Below are positions 48,458 to 57,192 of a DNA stretch of 64,000 bases, in pieces. Location: the NCBI RefSeq assembly GCF_003568845.1, contig NZ_CP030126.1, positions 658,501-722,500 of the forward strand, written 5' to 3'. The first letter of the stretch is position 1. Every line of letters starts with the position of its first letter. The stretch is from Indioceanicola profundi (GTDB lineage Bacteria > Pseudomonadota > Alphaproteobacteria > Azospirillales > Azospirillaceae). The notes under the pieces were generated by a model. The model was not told where the DNA came from. It worked only from the letters and a program-made list of their open reading frames with translations, and made no database searches. A program made the position numbers and the translations under genes.

Positions 48458-48963
48458 AGCTGCCCAGGACCATCCGCATGGACCAGACCGACCCCCTGGT
48501 GTTCGGCGAGGCGGCGGAGCCGGGGGAGTGGGCGGTCACCGGCTCCTTCGCCTTCCTGGGCGGGGACCCGCGGGAGCTGACCGGCAAGCCGCGCCAAGCC
48601 TTCGGCAGCGGGTTCCTGGGGGTGGACAGCTTCGGCTGGTCCACCTTCGTCAGCGTCGCCAGCGCCACGGCCGCCGACCATGACGCCGTGGTGGAAAGGC
48701 TGGCCGCCCGTTTCGTGGAGCGCTACGGCGCCCCCTCCCTGGACGCGGCCCGGCCCGTGGCGGCGGAGGAGGTGGCATTCGCCGCCGAACTGTGCCGGGA
48801 TCATCCGGTGAATACCCTGCTCGCCATTTCCCGCTCTGTCGATGATGACGGCGGCATCCGGGAGCAGGTGCGGGTGATCGATGCCAAGGGCGAGAAGCCC
48901 CATGCCGCCATCTGGGACATTGTGGCGGAGGATGACGAGAATGAGGATACGGCACCGCGATGA
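48454..48963 (+). CDS. DUF6505 family protein
   Basis: The 169-residue protein starts at a GTG that overlaps the previous stop by 4 nt (GTGA). Features are LPRTIRMDQTDPLVFGEAAE, GEWAVTGSFAFLGGDP, then KPRQAFGSGFLGVDSFGWST, with a C-terminal acidic tail. It is recognisable as the DUF6505 family found beside formate dehydrogenase genes; its biochemical function is unknown. No signal peptide or metal motif is present. The stop overlaps the DUF6352 gene by 4 nt. Confidence 0.85.
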   Translation: MKLPRTIRMDQTDPLVFGEAAEPGEWAVTGSFAFLGGDPRELTGKPRQAFGSGFLGVDSFGWSTFVSVASATAADHDAVVERLAARFVERYGAPSLDAARPVAAEEVAFAAELCRDHPVNTLLAISRSVDDDGGIREQVRVIDAKGEKPHAAIWDIVAEDDENEDTAPR

Positions 48964-49982
48964 GTCGTGATTTCTGGATCAGCTCCGGCCACCATCTGAT
49001 GGACCGGACGGAGGGCGGCGGGCTGGCCGTGACGCCGGACTTCCTGAAAGCCTATCTGGCCCGGCCCGAAATGGCCCCGGTGCCGGAGAGCTGCGCCAAT
49101 GAGCGCCAGCTCTACCGCGATCTGCTGGCCGATCCGCTGATGCAGGTGGACAAGGCTAGGCTCGCCACGCTGGCCGACCCGGATGGGCGGGAGAATTACG
49201 AGGTCTTGCTGGGCTTCCGCGACCATCTGGCGGCGCAGCCCTCGCTGGAGGCCGGATACCTGTCCCTGATGCGCAAAGGGGTGGGCCGGGTCCCGCGCCT
49301 GTTCCTGGACCAGATGGTGCACCTGATCCTGCGCAACATGCTGGACGGGGAGACGGACCCGTTCAAGCTGCGCGCGGCCGAATGCCTGTTCCGGGAGCAG
49401 AAGGTCAGCATCTCCGAAGGCGGCATCCTGCTGGCGGACGAGGAGACGGTGGAGCACCGCTCCAAGACCGGCGGTTTCGGCGGGCTGGGGCAGCTCCTGG
49501 CCGAATCCGGCACCAAGCCGCGCGCCGTAGACCTTGACGTGCTGAACGAGGAGAATGCGGACAGGTACTGGGAGCGCTCCGACCAGTTCGACATGGTGCT
49601 GGACGCCAGCTTCACCCGGCCGGGTCTGGATGCGCTCTGCCGCGTGTTGGAGCGGTGGGTCTGGCACTTCATGCAGGTCAAGGTCGCGATCCAGCCGGTC
49701 CAGACCATCCGGGATGAGCGCTGGGTCTGGCATGTCGGGCTGGATGCCGAGGCGACGAAGATTCTGAACGCGATGTGGCAGGGGGAGGAGGTGCCGCAGG
49801 CGGACCTTGCCCGCGTGCTCTCCCTGTTCCGGCTGGAATTCGCCGATCCGGCCGACATGGCGGACCATGTGGCCGGCCGCCCCGTTTACCTTGCGATGGC
49901 GATGACGCACGACCGGCTGCTGCGCCTGAAGCCGCAAAATTTGCTGCTGGGGCTGCCGTTCGCGCGGGAGGGGGTACAGTGA
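48960..49982 (+). CDS. DUF6352 family protein
   Basis: The 340-residue protein starts MSRDFWISSGHHLMDRTEGG and continues VTPDFLKAYLARPEMAPVPE, RVPRLFLDQMVHLILRNMLDG and RAAECLFREQKVSISEGGIL. It appears soluble and helical. The DUF6352 family is linked to this gene block and no activity is known. Histidines and cysteines are few, which argues against a simple metal carrier. ATGA overlap with DUF6505 implies coupled synthesis. Confidence 0.85.
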   Translation: MSRDFWISSGHHLMDRTEGGGLAVTPDFLKAYLARPEMAPVPESCANERQLYRDLLADPLMQVDKARLATLADPDGRENYEVLLGFRDHLAAQPSLEAGYLSLMRKGVGRVPRLFLDQMVHLILRNMLDGETDPFKLRAAECLFREQKVSISEGGILLADEETVEHRSKTGGFGGLGQLLAESGTKPRAVDLDVLNEENADRYWERSDQFDMVLDASFTRPGLDALCRVLERWVWHFMQVKVAIQPVQTIRDERWVWHVGLDAEATKILNAMWQGEEVPQADLARVLSLFRLEFADPADMADHVAGRPVYLAMAMTHDRLLRLKPQNLLLGLPFAREGVQ

Positions 49983-50049
49983 ACGGAAGGTCTTCAGGAA
50001 AGGTGATGGAAACCTGCACCGGCGCACTCGTCCCTGGTGGAGGCCAAGT

Positions 50050-50604
50050 ATGATCGTCGAGCGCATGCCCGTGGGCGTCGTGGTGGAGCGGCAGCCGGGG
50101 GTGACCAAATGGCAGGAGCATGTCTGGCGCGCCGTGGCGGTGCTGCCCGGCAGCCCGATGGTCGCGCCCTGGACGGAGCTGGGCCGGGAGCAGGGGCCAA
50201 GGGGTGAGATTGTGCGCTATTACGCCGGCACGGCGGAGCTGGTGGCCTATTCCGGCGGGGATACCAGGACCTACAAGCACAATGTCGAAGCGCCGGAGCC
50301 CTCCGTCTATGTGGTGCTGCGCCGTGCCGACACGTTGAGCGGCTGGACCCTGTACCTCGCCACCATCGACCCGGCGGAGGCGCATTCCCATGCCGACACC
50401 GGCGATGATCTGGTGGAGCGGCTGCCGATGCCGCCGCTGGTGTTCGATTGGCTGTCGGCCTTCGTGGCGCAGCACCATGTCGAGCGGATGGAGTGGAAGC
50501 GGAAGCGCGACCGTGCCGACCCGGATGCGCTGGGCGTCCGGGGCCTCGCCGCGGAGGAGCAACGCGGGCGCCGGCAGGCCGGCTGGGAGGATGAGGATGA
50601 GTGA
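50050..50604 (+). CDS. DUF3305 domain protein
   Basis: The 184-residue protein contains MPVGVVVERQPGVTKWQEHV, WRAVAVLPG and VKHNVEAPEPSVYVVLRR-like TYKHNVEAPEPSVYVVLRR segments typical of DUF3305. It ends in a charged tail rich in Arg and Asp. The family occurs almost always beside DUF3306 and formate dehydrogenase; its role is unknown. The start follows a GGTGGAGG region, and the end overlaps the DUF3306 gene by 8 nt. Confidence 0.88.
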   Translation: MIVERMPVGVVVERQPGVTKWQEHVWRAVAVLPGSPMVAPWTELGREQGPRGEIVRYYAGTAELVAYSGGDTRTYKHNVEAPEPSVYVVLRRADTLSGWTLYLATIDPAEAHSHADTGDDLVERLPMPPLVFDWLSAFVAQHHVERMEWKRKRDRADPDALGVRGLAAEEQRGRRQAGWEDEDE

Positions 50605-51298
50605 CCATGACGACGAATCCGGCGGCTTCCTGGGACGTTGGGCCCGGCTGAAGCGGGAAACCCGGAAGACCGAAATACGACCGGCCGAGCCGACGCCGGA
50701 GGAACAGGCCGCGCCCGCTCCGGTGGAGGAGCCGGAAGTCGATCTGGAGAGTCTTCCCCCGCTGGAAACACTGGGTCCCGGCAGTGATTTCACGCCGTTC
50801 CTGAAAAAGGGGGTTCCGCTCGTCCTCCGCAACGCCGCGCTCCGCAGGGCGTGGACCAGCGACCCGGTGATCGCGAACTTCCGCGAGGTGGCGGATTACG
50901 ACTGGGACTTCAATGCGCCCGGCTATGGTCAGCTTCTTCCCACCGACGACGTGAAAAAGCTGCTCGACCGATTGCTCGGCGGTTCGGACCCCGAGCCCAA
51001 ACCCCAGCCGCAGGACCCGGCGGAACAGATTCAGGTTGCCGAGGCGCAAGGGGATGAATCCACGACTGAATCGAACGTTCAGAACGCTCCGGACCTGCCG
51101 CCGCCCGACGACCACCTGCGGCTTCCGTCAGAGGAGCCGGTTCCGGTCCTTACCCAATCGATCTCCGAAAATCAGAAGGTTGGCGAGATCGGGGGTGAAA
51201 ATTCGGAGTATAAAAACGCAGAAGGGGTGATCCTGCTGAAGACAGAGCCGGAAGCCCCGCAAAGACGACGTCGCCACGGCGGTGCTGCACCGCGCTGA
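50597..51298 (+). CDS. DUF3306 domain protein
   Basis: The 233-residue protein starts MSDHDDESGGFLGRWARLKR. It contains SLPPLETLGPGSDFTPFLKK, then LRNAALRRAWTSDPVIANFR and DYDWDFNAPGYG, which define DUF3306. The C-terminal 90 residues are low-complexity, proline- and acid-rich and end in a basic cluster, so probably disordered. The ATG at 50597 lies 6 nt after GGGAGG; an ATG at 50591 is too close to it. The function is unknown. Confidence 0.87.
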   Translation: MSDHDDESGGFLGRWARLKRETRKTEIRPAEPTPEEQAAPAPVEEPEVDLESLPPLETLGPGSDFTPFLKKGVPLVLRNAALRRAWTSDPVIANFREVADYDWDFNAPGYGQLLPTDDVKKLLDRLLGGSDPEPKPQPQDPAEQIQVAEAQGDESTTESNVQNAPDLPPPDDHLRLPSEEPVPVLTQSISENQKVGEIGGENSEYKNAEGVILLKTEPEAPQRRRRHGGAAPR

Positions 51299-51463
51299 AA
51301 TCGCTTCAGCAAGGCAAGGCTAGACTGCCAGAAACTGCGTCTTCCGGCTTTCGAGTGCTGTATCGCACTGCGAAGCCTTACATCAGTGAAAAGCTGAATC
51401 CACCAACCGTCGGGCGATTGCTTTCCGGGCATTTCGCCGTGTGGTCCGTCCAGCGAACAAGTG

Positions 51464-51491
51464 TTGCGTTTGCCACCAATGCGCCTATTAT
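51464..51491 (+). promoter_or_regulatory. candidate promoter of the formate dehydrogenase operon
   Basis: TTGCGT (51464-51469), a 16-bp spacer and TATTAT (51486-51491) lie about 95 bp before the torD-like start, in the 288-bp gap after DUF3306. The -10 differs from consensus at one base. No clear FNR, sigma-54 or ModE site was recognised in the gap. Confidence 0.45.
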
Positions 51492-51500
51492 CTCGGGTAA

Positions 51501-51561
51501 GGCTGGAAACGCTCTAAAAAAAGCCCAGCCCTAGAGGACGGGGTAGCTCAAAAGGCTGCCC
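51501..51561 (+). promoter_or_regulatory. structured 5' leader before the formate dehydrogenase operon
   Basis: GGCTGG (51501-51506) can pair with CCAGCC (51525-51530), and CTCTA (51512-51516) can pair with TAGAG (51532-51536). The interleaving gives an H-type pseudoknot with an A7 loop. A second hairpin, GGGTAGC / GCTGCCC (51541-51547 with 51555-51561), ends 11 nt before the GGGAGG ribosome site. It may be a regulatory leader but matches no riboswitch class I recognise. Confidence 0.35.
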
Positions 51562-51586
51562 GCACGCGGTTCGGGAGGCAATCAGG

Positions 51587-52216
51587 ATGGCAGGCGGGCC
51601 ACACGGCCGCGCGACTGATCCTGTCGGCGTCGGTGGGGCTCCCCTCGACGACGCCGATGTCATGCGCGCTCAATTCTGGTCCCTGCTCGGGGCGCTGCTG
51701 ACGCGGCCGCCTTCGCAGGAGCTGTTGGACCGCGTCGCCGGCTTGGGCGGCGATCGCACGCCGTTGGGCAATGCCCTGCGCACGCTGGCCGCGCGCGCCG
51801 TGGAGACGGATGAGCGCCGGGCGGAACGAGAATACCATGGCCTGTTCATCGGTGTCGCCCGGGGCGAGCTGCTGCCCTACGCTTCCTACTACATCACCGG
51901 ATTCCTGAACGAGAAGCCGCTGGCGCGCCTGCGTCAGGACATGGCCGCGCTTGGTATTGAACGCGCGGCGGGCAACAAGGATCCGGAAGACCACATCGGT
52001 TCCCTCTGCGAAATGATGGCCGGACTGATCGCCGGCGAGTTCGCGACTGACCTGGCGCATCAGCGGGCCTTCTTCGACCGCCACATCGCGCCCTGGGCCG
52101 GCCGCTTCTTCGCGGATCTGGAAAAGGCTGAGAACGCGCTGCTCTACCAGCCGGTCGGCACGGCGGGGCGGCTTTTCATGGGCATCGAGGCCGAGGGCTT
52201 CGCGCTAGGGGCTTGA
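51587..52216 (+). CDS. TorD/DmsD-family chaperone for formate dehydrogenase
   Basis: The 209-residue all-helical cytoplasmic chaperone would bind the Tat-signal-bearing catalytic subunit until cofactor insertion. Typical segments are RAQFWSLLGALLTRPPSQEL, EREYHGLFIGVARGELLPYA, SYYITGFLNEKPLARLRQDM and PEDHIGSLCEMMAGLIAGEF. The start follows GGGAGG at 8 nt. It leads the structural operon, consistent with a dedicated maturation factor. Confidence 0.9.
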   Translation: MAGGPHGRATDPVGVGGAPLDDADVMRAQFWSLLGALLTRPPSQELLDRVAGLGGDRTPLGNALRTLAARAVETDERRAEREYHGLFIGVARGELLPYASYYITGFLNEKPLARLRQDMAALGIERAAGNKDPEDHIGSLCEMMAGLIAGEFATDLAHQRAFFDRHIAPWAGRFFADLEKAENALLYQPVGTAGRLFMGIEAEGFALGA

Positions 52217-52256
52217 GACAGGAACGTACCGGCAGATGAACGGGAAGGAGAAGGTC

Positions 52257-52460
52257 ATGGCGACGGACAGGAACGACAAGGTGGTCGTGCGCCGCGACGT
52301 GCTGAAGGCGATCGGCCTGGGTGCCGCCGGGGCTGCGGCCGCGGCGCCGCTGGTGGTGGCCGGCCCGGCCGTGGCGAAGGAAACCGCGGAGGAGCAGGTG
52401 AAGGCCCGCTACCAGGAAACCGACCACGTCAAGACCTACTACCGGACCAACCGGTACTGA
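52257..52460 (+). CDS. small Tat-signal protein of the formate dehydrogenase region
   Basis: The 67-residue protein is little more than a twin-arginine signal (VVRRDVLKAIGLGAAGAAAA) and a short hydrophilic tail ending YYRTNRY. It fits the TIGR02811-like 'formate dehydrogenase region TAT target' family. The ATG at 52257 follows AAGGAG at 6 nt, so it is preferred over the ATG at 52236. It may be an accessory or anchor peptide exported with the enzyme; the role is unknown. Confidence 0.85.
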   Translation: MATDRNDKVVVRRDVLKAIGLGAAGAAAAAPLVVAGPAVAKETAEEQVKARYQETDHVKTYYRTNRY

Positions 52461-52476
52461 TCGGGGAGGACGCCAC

Positions 52477-55407
52477 ATGCTGGTGAAACGTTCGACATCC
52501 ACATCCGGCGTGCAGCGCGGCCGCATGGCCGCCGCCCTGGCCGGCGCCGCCCGGGGCGCGGCACTCGACCGCCGCGCCTTCCTGCGGAACTCGGGCCTCG
52601 CGGCCGGCGGCCTCGCCGCGGTCGGGACCCTGTCCTTCTCCACGATCCGCAAGGCGGAGGCGGGGCCCTACACGCCCGGCGTCCCGGTTGAGATCAAGAA
52701 GAACATCTGCACCCACTGCTCGGTCGGCTGCACCGTGACGGCGGAAGTGCAGAACGGCGTCTGGGTCGGTCAGGAACCGACCTACAACAGCCCGATCAAT
52801 CGCGGCACCCACTGCGCCAAGGGCGCTTCGGTGCGTGAGCTGGTGCATGGCGACCGCCGCCTTAAGTACCCGATGAAGCTCGAGGGCGGGGAGTGGAAGC
52901 GCCTCTCCTGGGAGCAGGCGATCAGCGAGATCGGCGCCAAGCTGACCGAAATCCGCGACCAGTCCGGCCCGGACAGCGTGTTCATGCTGGGCAGCGCCAA
53001 GTTCTCCAACGAAGGCGCCTACCTGTTCCGCAAGTTCGCCGCCCTCTGGGGCACCAACTCCGTCGACCACCAGGCCCGCATCTGCCACTCCACCACGGTG
53101 GCGGGTGTCGCGAACACCTGGGGCTACGGGGCGATGACGAACAGCTACAACGACATCGCCAATTCCAAGGCCATCATGATCATCGGCGGCAACCCCGCCG
53201 AGGCGCATCCGGTTTCGCTGCAGCATGTGCTGCGCGGCAAGGAGCTGAACCGCGCCCAGATGATCGTGGTCGATCCCCGCTTCACCCGCACCGCCGCCCA
53301 CGCGACGGAATATGTGCGGCTGCGTCCGGGCACCGACATCCCGCTGATCTGGGGGATGCTGTACCACATCTTCGAGAATGGCTGGGAGGACAAGGAATAC
53401 ATCGCCCAGCGCGTCCATGGCATGGACCAGGTCCGCGCCGAGGTGAAGAAGTGGACGCCGGAAGAGGTTGAGCGCGTCACAGGCGTTCCGGGCGAGCAGG
53501 TGAAGCGCATCGCCCAGGTGATGGCGACCAGCAAGCCCGCCACGCTGATCTGGTGCATGGGCATCACCCAGCACACAGTCGGCACGGCCAATGTGCGCGC
53601 CTTGTCCATCCTGCAGCTCGCCACCGGCAATGTCGGCATCGAGGGCGGCGGGACCAACATCTTCCGCGGCCACTGCAACGTGCAGGGCGCGACCGACCTC
53701 GGCCTCGACGTCACCTCCCTGCCGGCCTATTACGGCCTGGCGGAGGGGGCGTGGAAGCACTGGTCGCGCGTCTGGGAGCTGGATTACGAGTGGGTCCTCA
53801 ACCGCTTCGGCACCGCGTCCATGGACCGGGACGCCAAGAAGAAGCTGATGGAGGACAAGGGCATCCCGACCACCCGCTGGTTCGATGCGGTGCTGGCGGA
53901 CGCCAAGGATGTCGATCAGCCGGACCGCATGCGCGGCATGGTGGTCTTCGGCCATGGCGGCAACACGGTCACCCGCATGCCGGAGATGCGCAAGGGCCTG
54001 GAAAAGCTGGACCTGCTGGTCATCGCCGACCCGCATCCGACCACCTTCGCCGCCGTGTCCGAGCGCAAGGACGGCACCTACCTGCTGCCGATCTGCACCC
54101 AGTTCGAGACTTCGGGCTCCCGCACCGCCTCCAACCGCTCGCTCCAATGGGGTGAGAAGGTGGTGGACCCGATCTTCGAGAGCAAGAACGACTACGAGGT
54201 CATGTACCTCCTGTCGAAGGCGCTCGGGATCGAGCAGGAGATGTTCAAGAACATCCAGGTCAATGGCGACCAGCCGGTGCCCGAGGATATCCTGCGCGAG
54301 ATCAACCGCGGCACCTGGTCCATCGGCTATACCGGCCAGTCGCCGGAGCGGTTGAAGCAGCACATGGCGCACCAGGCCGACTTCGACATGGTGACCCTGC
54401 GCGGCAAGCCCGGCACTCCGGTGGCGGGTGAGTTCTACGGCCTGCCTTGGCCCTGCTTCGGCACGCCGGAGCAGAAGCACCCCGGCACCCATGTGCTCTA
54501 CAACACGCACCTTCATGTGCTCGAAGGCGGCGGCACCTTCCGCGCCCGCTTCGGCGTGGAGAAGGACGGCCAGACCCTGCTGGCCGAGGGCAGCTACTCC
54601 GTGGGTTCGGAAATCCAGGACGGCTATCCGGAATTCACCTACGGCGTGCTGAAGAAGCTGGGCTGGGACGTCGACCTGACGGAGGCGGAGCGCGCCACCA
54701 TCGAGCGCATCGGCGGCGAGAAGGCGGACACCGTCTCCTGGGCGACCGATCTCTCCGGCGGCATCCAGCGGGTGGCGATGAAGCATGGCTGCGTGCCGTA
54801 CGGCAACGCCAAGGCCCGCGCCGTGGCCTGGAACCTGCCCGACCCGGTGCCGGTCCACCGCGAGCCGATCTACAGCTCCCGCCCCGAACTGGTGGCGCAG
54901 TACCCGACGCTGGATGACAAGCGCGACTTCCGCGTCGTCAATATCGGCAAGACCGTCCAGTCCAACGCGGTCCAGGAAAAGATCAACGAGAAGTTCCCGA
55001 TCATCCTCACCTCCGGCCGTCTGGTCGAGTACGAGGGCGGCGGCGAGGAGACGCGGTCCAACAAGTGGCTGGCCGAGCTGCAGCAGGACATGTTCATCGA
55101 AGTCAATACCGAGGACGCGGCGCGTCTCGGCGTGAAGGATGGCGGCATGGTCTGGGTCTACGGGCCCGAGAACGGCAAGGCCCGGGTCAAGGCGCTGGTC
55201 ACCAACCGCGTCGGCAAGGGCGTCGCCTTCATGCCCTTCCACTTCTCCGGCTTCTGGGAGGGGGAGAGCCAGCGCGGCAACTATCCGCCGGGCACCGACC
55301 CGATCGTGCTGGGCGACAGCGTGAACGCTATCACGACCTACGGCTTCGACCCCGTCACCGCGATGCAGGAAACCAAGTGCACGCTCTGCCGCATCGAGGC
55401 GGCGTGA
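52477..55407 (+). CDS. fdhA: formate dehydrogenase catalytic subunit (Mo/W-bisPGD)
   Basis: This is a 976-residue molybdopterin oxidoreductase that oxidises formate to CO2. A Tat signal (ALDRRAFLRNSGLAAGG, R32-R33) directs the folded enzyme to the periplasm. The proximal [4Fe-4S] cysteines are C78, C81, C85 and C113 (CTHCSVGC and HCAKG, with K115 conserved). The active site is C203-H204 in RICHSTTVAG, so the metal ligand is cysteine, not selenocysteine. The bisPGD domains include VVDPRFTRTAAHATEYVRLR and TSGRLVEYEGGGEETRSN. A GGGGAGGA ribosome site precedes the ATG. Confidence 0.96.
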   Translation: MLVKRSTSTSGVQRGRMAAALAGAARGAALDRRAFLRNSGLAAGGLAAVGTLSFSTIRKAEAGPYTPGVPVEIKKNICTHCSVGCTVTAEVQNGVWVGQEPTYNSPINRGTHCAKGASVRELVHGDRRLKYPMKLEGGEWKRLSWEQAISEIGAKLTEIRDQSGPDSVFMLGSAKFSNEGAYLFRKFAALWGTNSVDHQARICHSTTVAGVANTWGYGAMTNSYNDIANSKAIMIIGGNPAEAHPVSLQHVLRGKELNRAQMIVVDPRFTRTAAHATEYVRLRPGTDIPLIWGMLYHIFENGWEDKEYIAQRVHGMDQVRAEVKKWTPEEVERVTGVPGEQVKRIAQVMATSKPATLIWCMGITQHTVGTANVRALSILQLATGNVGIEGGGTNIFRGHCNVQGATDLGLDVTSLPAYYGLAEGAWKHWSRVWELDYEWVLNRFGTASMDRDAKKKLMEDKGIPTTRWFDAVLADAKDVDQPDRMRGMVVFGHGGNTVTRMPEMRKGLEKLDLLVIADPHPTTFAAVSERKDGTYLLPICTQFETSGSRTASNRSLQWGEKVVDPIFESKNDYEVMYLLSKALGIEQEMFKNIQVNGDQPVPEDILREINRGTWSIGYTGQSPERLKQHMAHQADFDMVTLRGKPGTPVAGEFYGLPWPCFGTPEQKHPGTHVLYNTHLHVLEGGGTFRARFGVEKDGQTLLAEGSYSVGSEIQDGYPEFTYGVLKKLGWDVDLTEAERATIERIGGEKADTVSWATDLSGGIQRVAMKHGCVPYGNAKARAVAWNLPDPVPVHREPIYSSRPELVAQYPTLDDKRDFRVVNIGKTVQSNAVQEKINEKFPIILTSGRLVEYEGGGEETRSNKWLAELQQDMFIEVNTEDAARLGVKDGGMVWVYGPENGKARVKALVTNRVGKGVAFMPFHFSGFWEGESQRGNYPPGTDPIVLGDSVNAITTYGFDPVTAMQETKCTLCRIEAA

Positions 55408-55424
55408 GGCGAGAGGAGGCATAA

Positions 55425-56024
55425 ATGGCAAGAATGAAGTTCCTCTGCGACGCCGAGCGCTGCATCGAGTGCAACGCCTGCGTCACGGCCTGTAAGAACG
55501 AGCATGAGGTTCCGTGGGGCATCAATCGCCGCCGCGTCGTCACGCTGAACGACGGCGAAGTGGGCAAGGAGCGCTCCATCTCCATGGCCTGCATGCACTG
55601 CACGGACGCGCCCTGCGCCTCCGTCTGCCCGGTGGATTGCTTCTACACCACCGCCGACAATGTCGTGCTGCACAACAAGGATCTGTGCATTGGCTGCGGC
55701 TACTGCTTCTACGCCTGCCCGTTCGGCGCGCCGCAGTATCCGCAGCTGGGCAACTTCGGCAGCCGCGGCAAGATGGACAAGTGCACCTTCTGCGCCGGCG
55801 GCCCTGAAGAGGACGTCACCCCGGCGGAGTACGAGAAGTACGGCTCCAACCGCCTTGCCGAAGGCAAGCTGCCGCTCTGCGCGGAGATGTGCTCCACCAA
55901 GGCGCTGCTGGCCGGCGACGGCGACATCATCGCCTCCATCTACAAGGAGCGCGTGGTGACCCGCGGCTATGGCAGCGGCGCCTGGGGATGGTCCACGGCC
56001 TATCCCGACACGCGCGGCGTCTGA
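55425..56024 (+). CDS. fdhB: formate dehydrogenase iron-sulfur subunit (FDH3B type)
   Basis: This 199-residue electron-transfer subunit holds four [4Fe-4S] clusters relaying electrons from the active site to the membrane subunit. Cysteine motifs include CIECNACVTACKNEHE, CMHCTDAPCASVCPVDC, CIGCGYCFYACPFG and CTFC...CAEMC. Unlike FdnH it has no C-terminal membrane helix, so it must be held by the gamma subunit. It is exported with the catalytic subunit by the Tat pathway. GAGAGGAGG lies before the ATG. Confidence 0.95.
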   Translation: MARMKFLCDAERCIECNACVTACKNEHEVPWGINRRRVVTLNDGEVGKERSISMACMHCTDAPCASVCPVDCFYTTADNVVLHNKDLCIGCGYCFYACPFGAPQYPQLGNFGSRGKMDKCTFCAGGPEEDVTPAEYEKYGSNRLAEGKLPLCAEMCSTKALLAGDGDIIASIYKERVVTRGYGSGAWGWSTAYPDTRGV

Positions 56025-56044
56025 CGGAAAGGGGAGGATACATC

Positions 56045-57055
56045 ATGCGGGATATCATGATCCAAGCCCGCCGCCTGATGGCGGCCGGCCTTCTCGCCCT
56101 TCCGCTGGTTGCAAGCGGCCCGGCTCTGGCACAGATGCCGGACCAGCCCGCCGCCACGCAGATGACGGAGCAGGAGGTTCAGCTCTTCCAGCAGCTCCAG
56201 GGCAACCTCGCCGGCCGGGTCAGCATCCCGGACGCCCGGTCCGCCACGCTGATCCAGCCGGAAGGCAAGGCGTGGCGCGATTTCTGGCGTGAGCAGTCAA
56301 AGCTCATCGGCGGCATCGCCATCCTCGGCATGCTGGCGGTGCTGGCAGGGTTCTTCCTGATCCGGGGCCGCATCCGCATCGAAGGCGGGGCGTCCGGCCG
56401 CACGGTGACCCGCTTCAACGGCTTCGAGCGCTTCGCCCACTGGCTGACGGCCAGCACCTTCATCGTGCTGGGCCTGACCGGGCTGAACATCAGCTTCGGC
56501 CGCTCCCTCCTGCTGCCCTTGATCGGGGCGGAAGGGTTCGCAGTGCTGGCGCAGGCGGGCAAGTACGCCCACAACTACCTGTCCTTCGCCTTCATGCTGG
56601 GCGTGGTCCTCATGTTCCTGGTGTGGGTCAAGGACAACATTCCCGGCAAGTTGGACCTCGACTGGATGAAGGCCGGCGGCGGCTTGGTCGGCCGTGGGCA
56701 TGCCCATGCCCGCAAGTTCAATGGCGGCCAGAAGATCATCTTCTGGAGCGTGATCCTGGGCGGCGCCGCCATCTCGGTCAGCGGCATCTTCCTGATGTTC
56801 CCGTTCCAGTTCACGGACATCGCCGGCCAGCAGCTCAGCCACATGGTGCATGCCCTGGTGAGTGTCGTGCTGATCGCCATCATCCTGGCCCACATCTATA
56901 TCGGCTCGCTGGGCATGGAGGGGGCGTTCTCCGCCATGGGCAGCGGTCAGGTGGACCTGAACTGGGCGCGCGCCCACCACGATCTGTGGGTGGAGGAGAT
57001 GTTCAGCGGCCGCACGGCCCCGACGCCGACCCCGCATCCGGTTGCGGCGGAATAA
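56045..57055 (+). CDS. fdhC: formate dehydrogenase cytochrome b subunit (gamma)
   Basis: This 336-residue inner-membrane di-haem cytochrome b would pass electrons to quinone. An N-terminal signal peptide (about 1-30) precedes a periplasmic stretch with QLFQQLQGNLAGRVSIPDAR. Five membrane helices follow near 88-106, 131-151, 175-195, 231-252 and 267-287. Likely haem ligands are H132, H176, H269 and H283. The C-terminus is proline-rich. The ATG follows GGGGAGGA. A strong terminator follows the gene. Confidence 0.94.
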   Translation: MRDIMIQARRLMAAGLLALPLVASGPALAQMPDQPAATQMTEQEVQLFQQLQGNLAGRVSIPDARSATLIQPEGKAWRDFWREQSKLIGGIAILGMLAVLAGFFLIRGRIRIEGGASGRTVTRFNGFERFAHWLTASTFIVLGLTGLNISFGRSLLLPLIGAEGFAVLAQAGKYAHNYLSFAFMLGVVLMFLVWVKDNIPGKLDLDWMKAGGGLVGRGHAHARKFNGGQKIIFWSVILGGAAISVSGIFLMFPFQFTDIAGQQLSHMVHALVSVVLIAIILAHIYIGSLGMEGAFSAMGSGQVDLNWARAHHDLWVEEMFSGRTAPTPTPHPVAAE

Positions 57056-57079
57056 GTCCGCATCCGGGCACATGGAACA

Positions 57080-57111
57080 GGGCGCCGGGGGCAACCTCGG
57101 CGCCCTTTTTT
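57080..57111 (+). terminator. rho-independent terminator of the fdh operon
   Basis: The stem GGGCGCCG / CGGCGCCC closes a 10-nt loop and is followed by TTTTTTC. It lies 25 bp after the cytochrome b stop, ending the formate dehydrogenase operon before the toxin-antitoxin genes. Confidence 0.92.
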
Positions 57112-57128
57112 CTTGTCCGGCGTTCCGT

Positions 57129-57146
57129 TTGACCAACTTGACCAAC
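57129..57146. promoter_or_regulatory. tandem 9-bp repeat upstream of the toxin-antitoxin pair
   Basis: TTGACCAAC occurs twice in direct tandem, 47 bp before the antitoxin start. TTGACC also resembles a -35 hexamer. Direct or inverted repeats at this place commonly bind the antitoxin-toxin complex for autorepression, but this is inferred. Confidence 0.45.
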
Positions 57147-57192
57147 TCCGCCGCCGGGGCCATCCTCACCGGGTGCCAACCGGGAGACAGCC

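Noticed and set aside
51299-51586. FNR or sigma-54 site in the fdh upstream gap
   Set aside because: Only half-site matches were seen; neither TTGAT-N4-ATCAA nor GG-N10-GC spacing with proper context was found.
52477-55407. Selenocysteine in formate dehydrogenase
   Set aside because: The active-site position is a normal Cys codon (C203) and there is no in-frame TGA before the stop.
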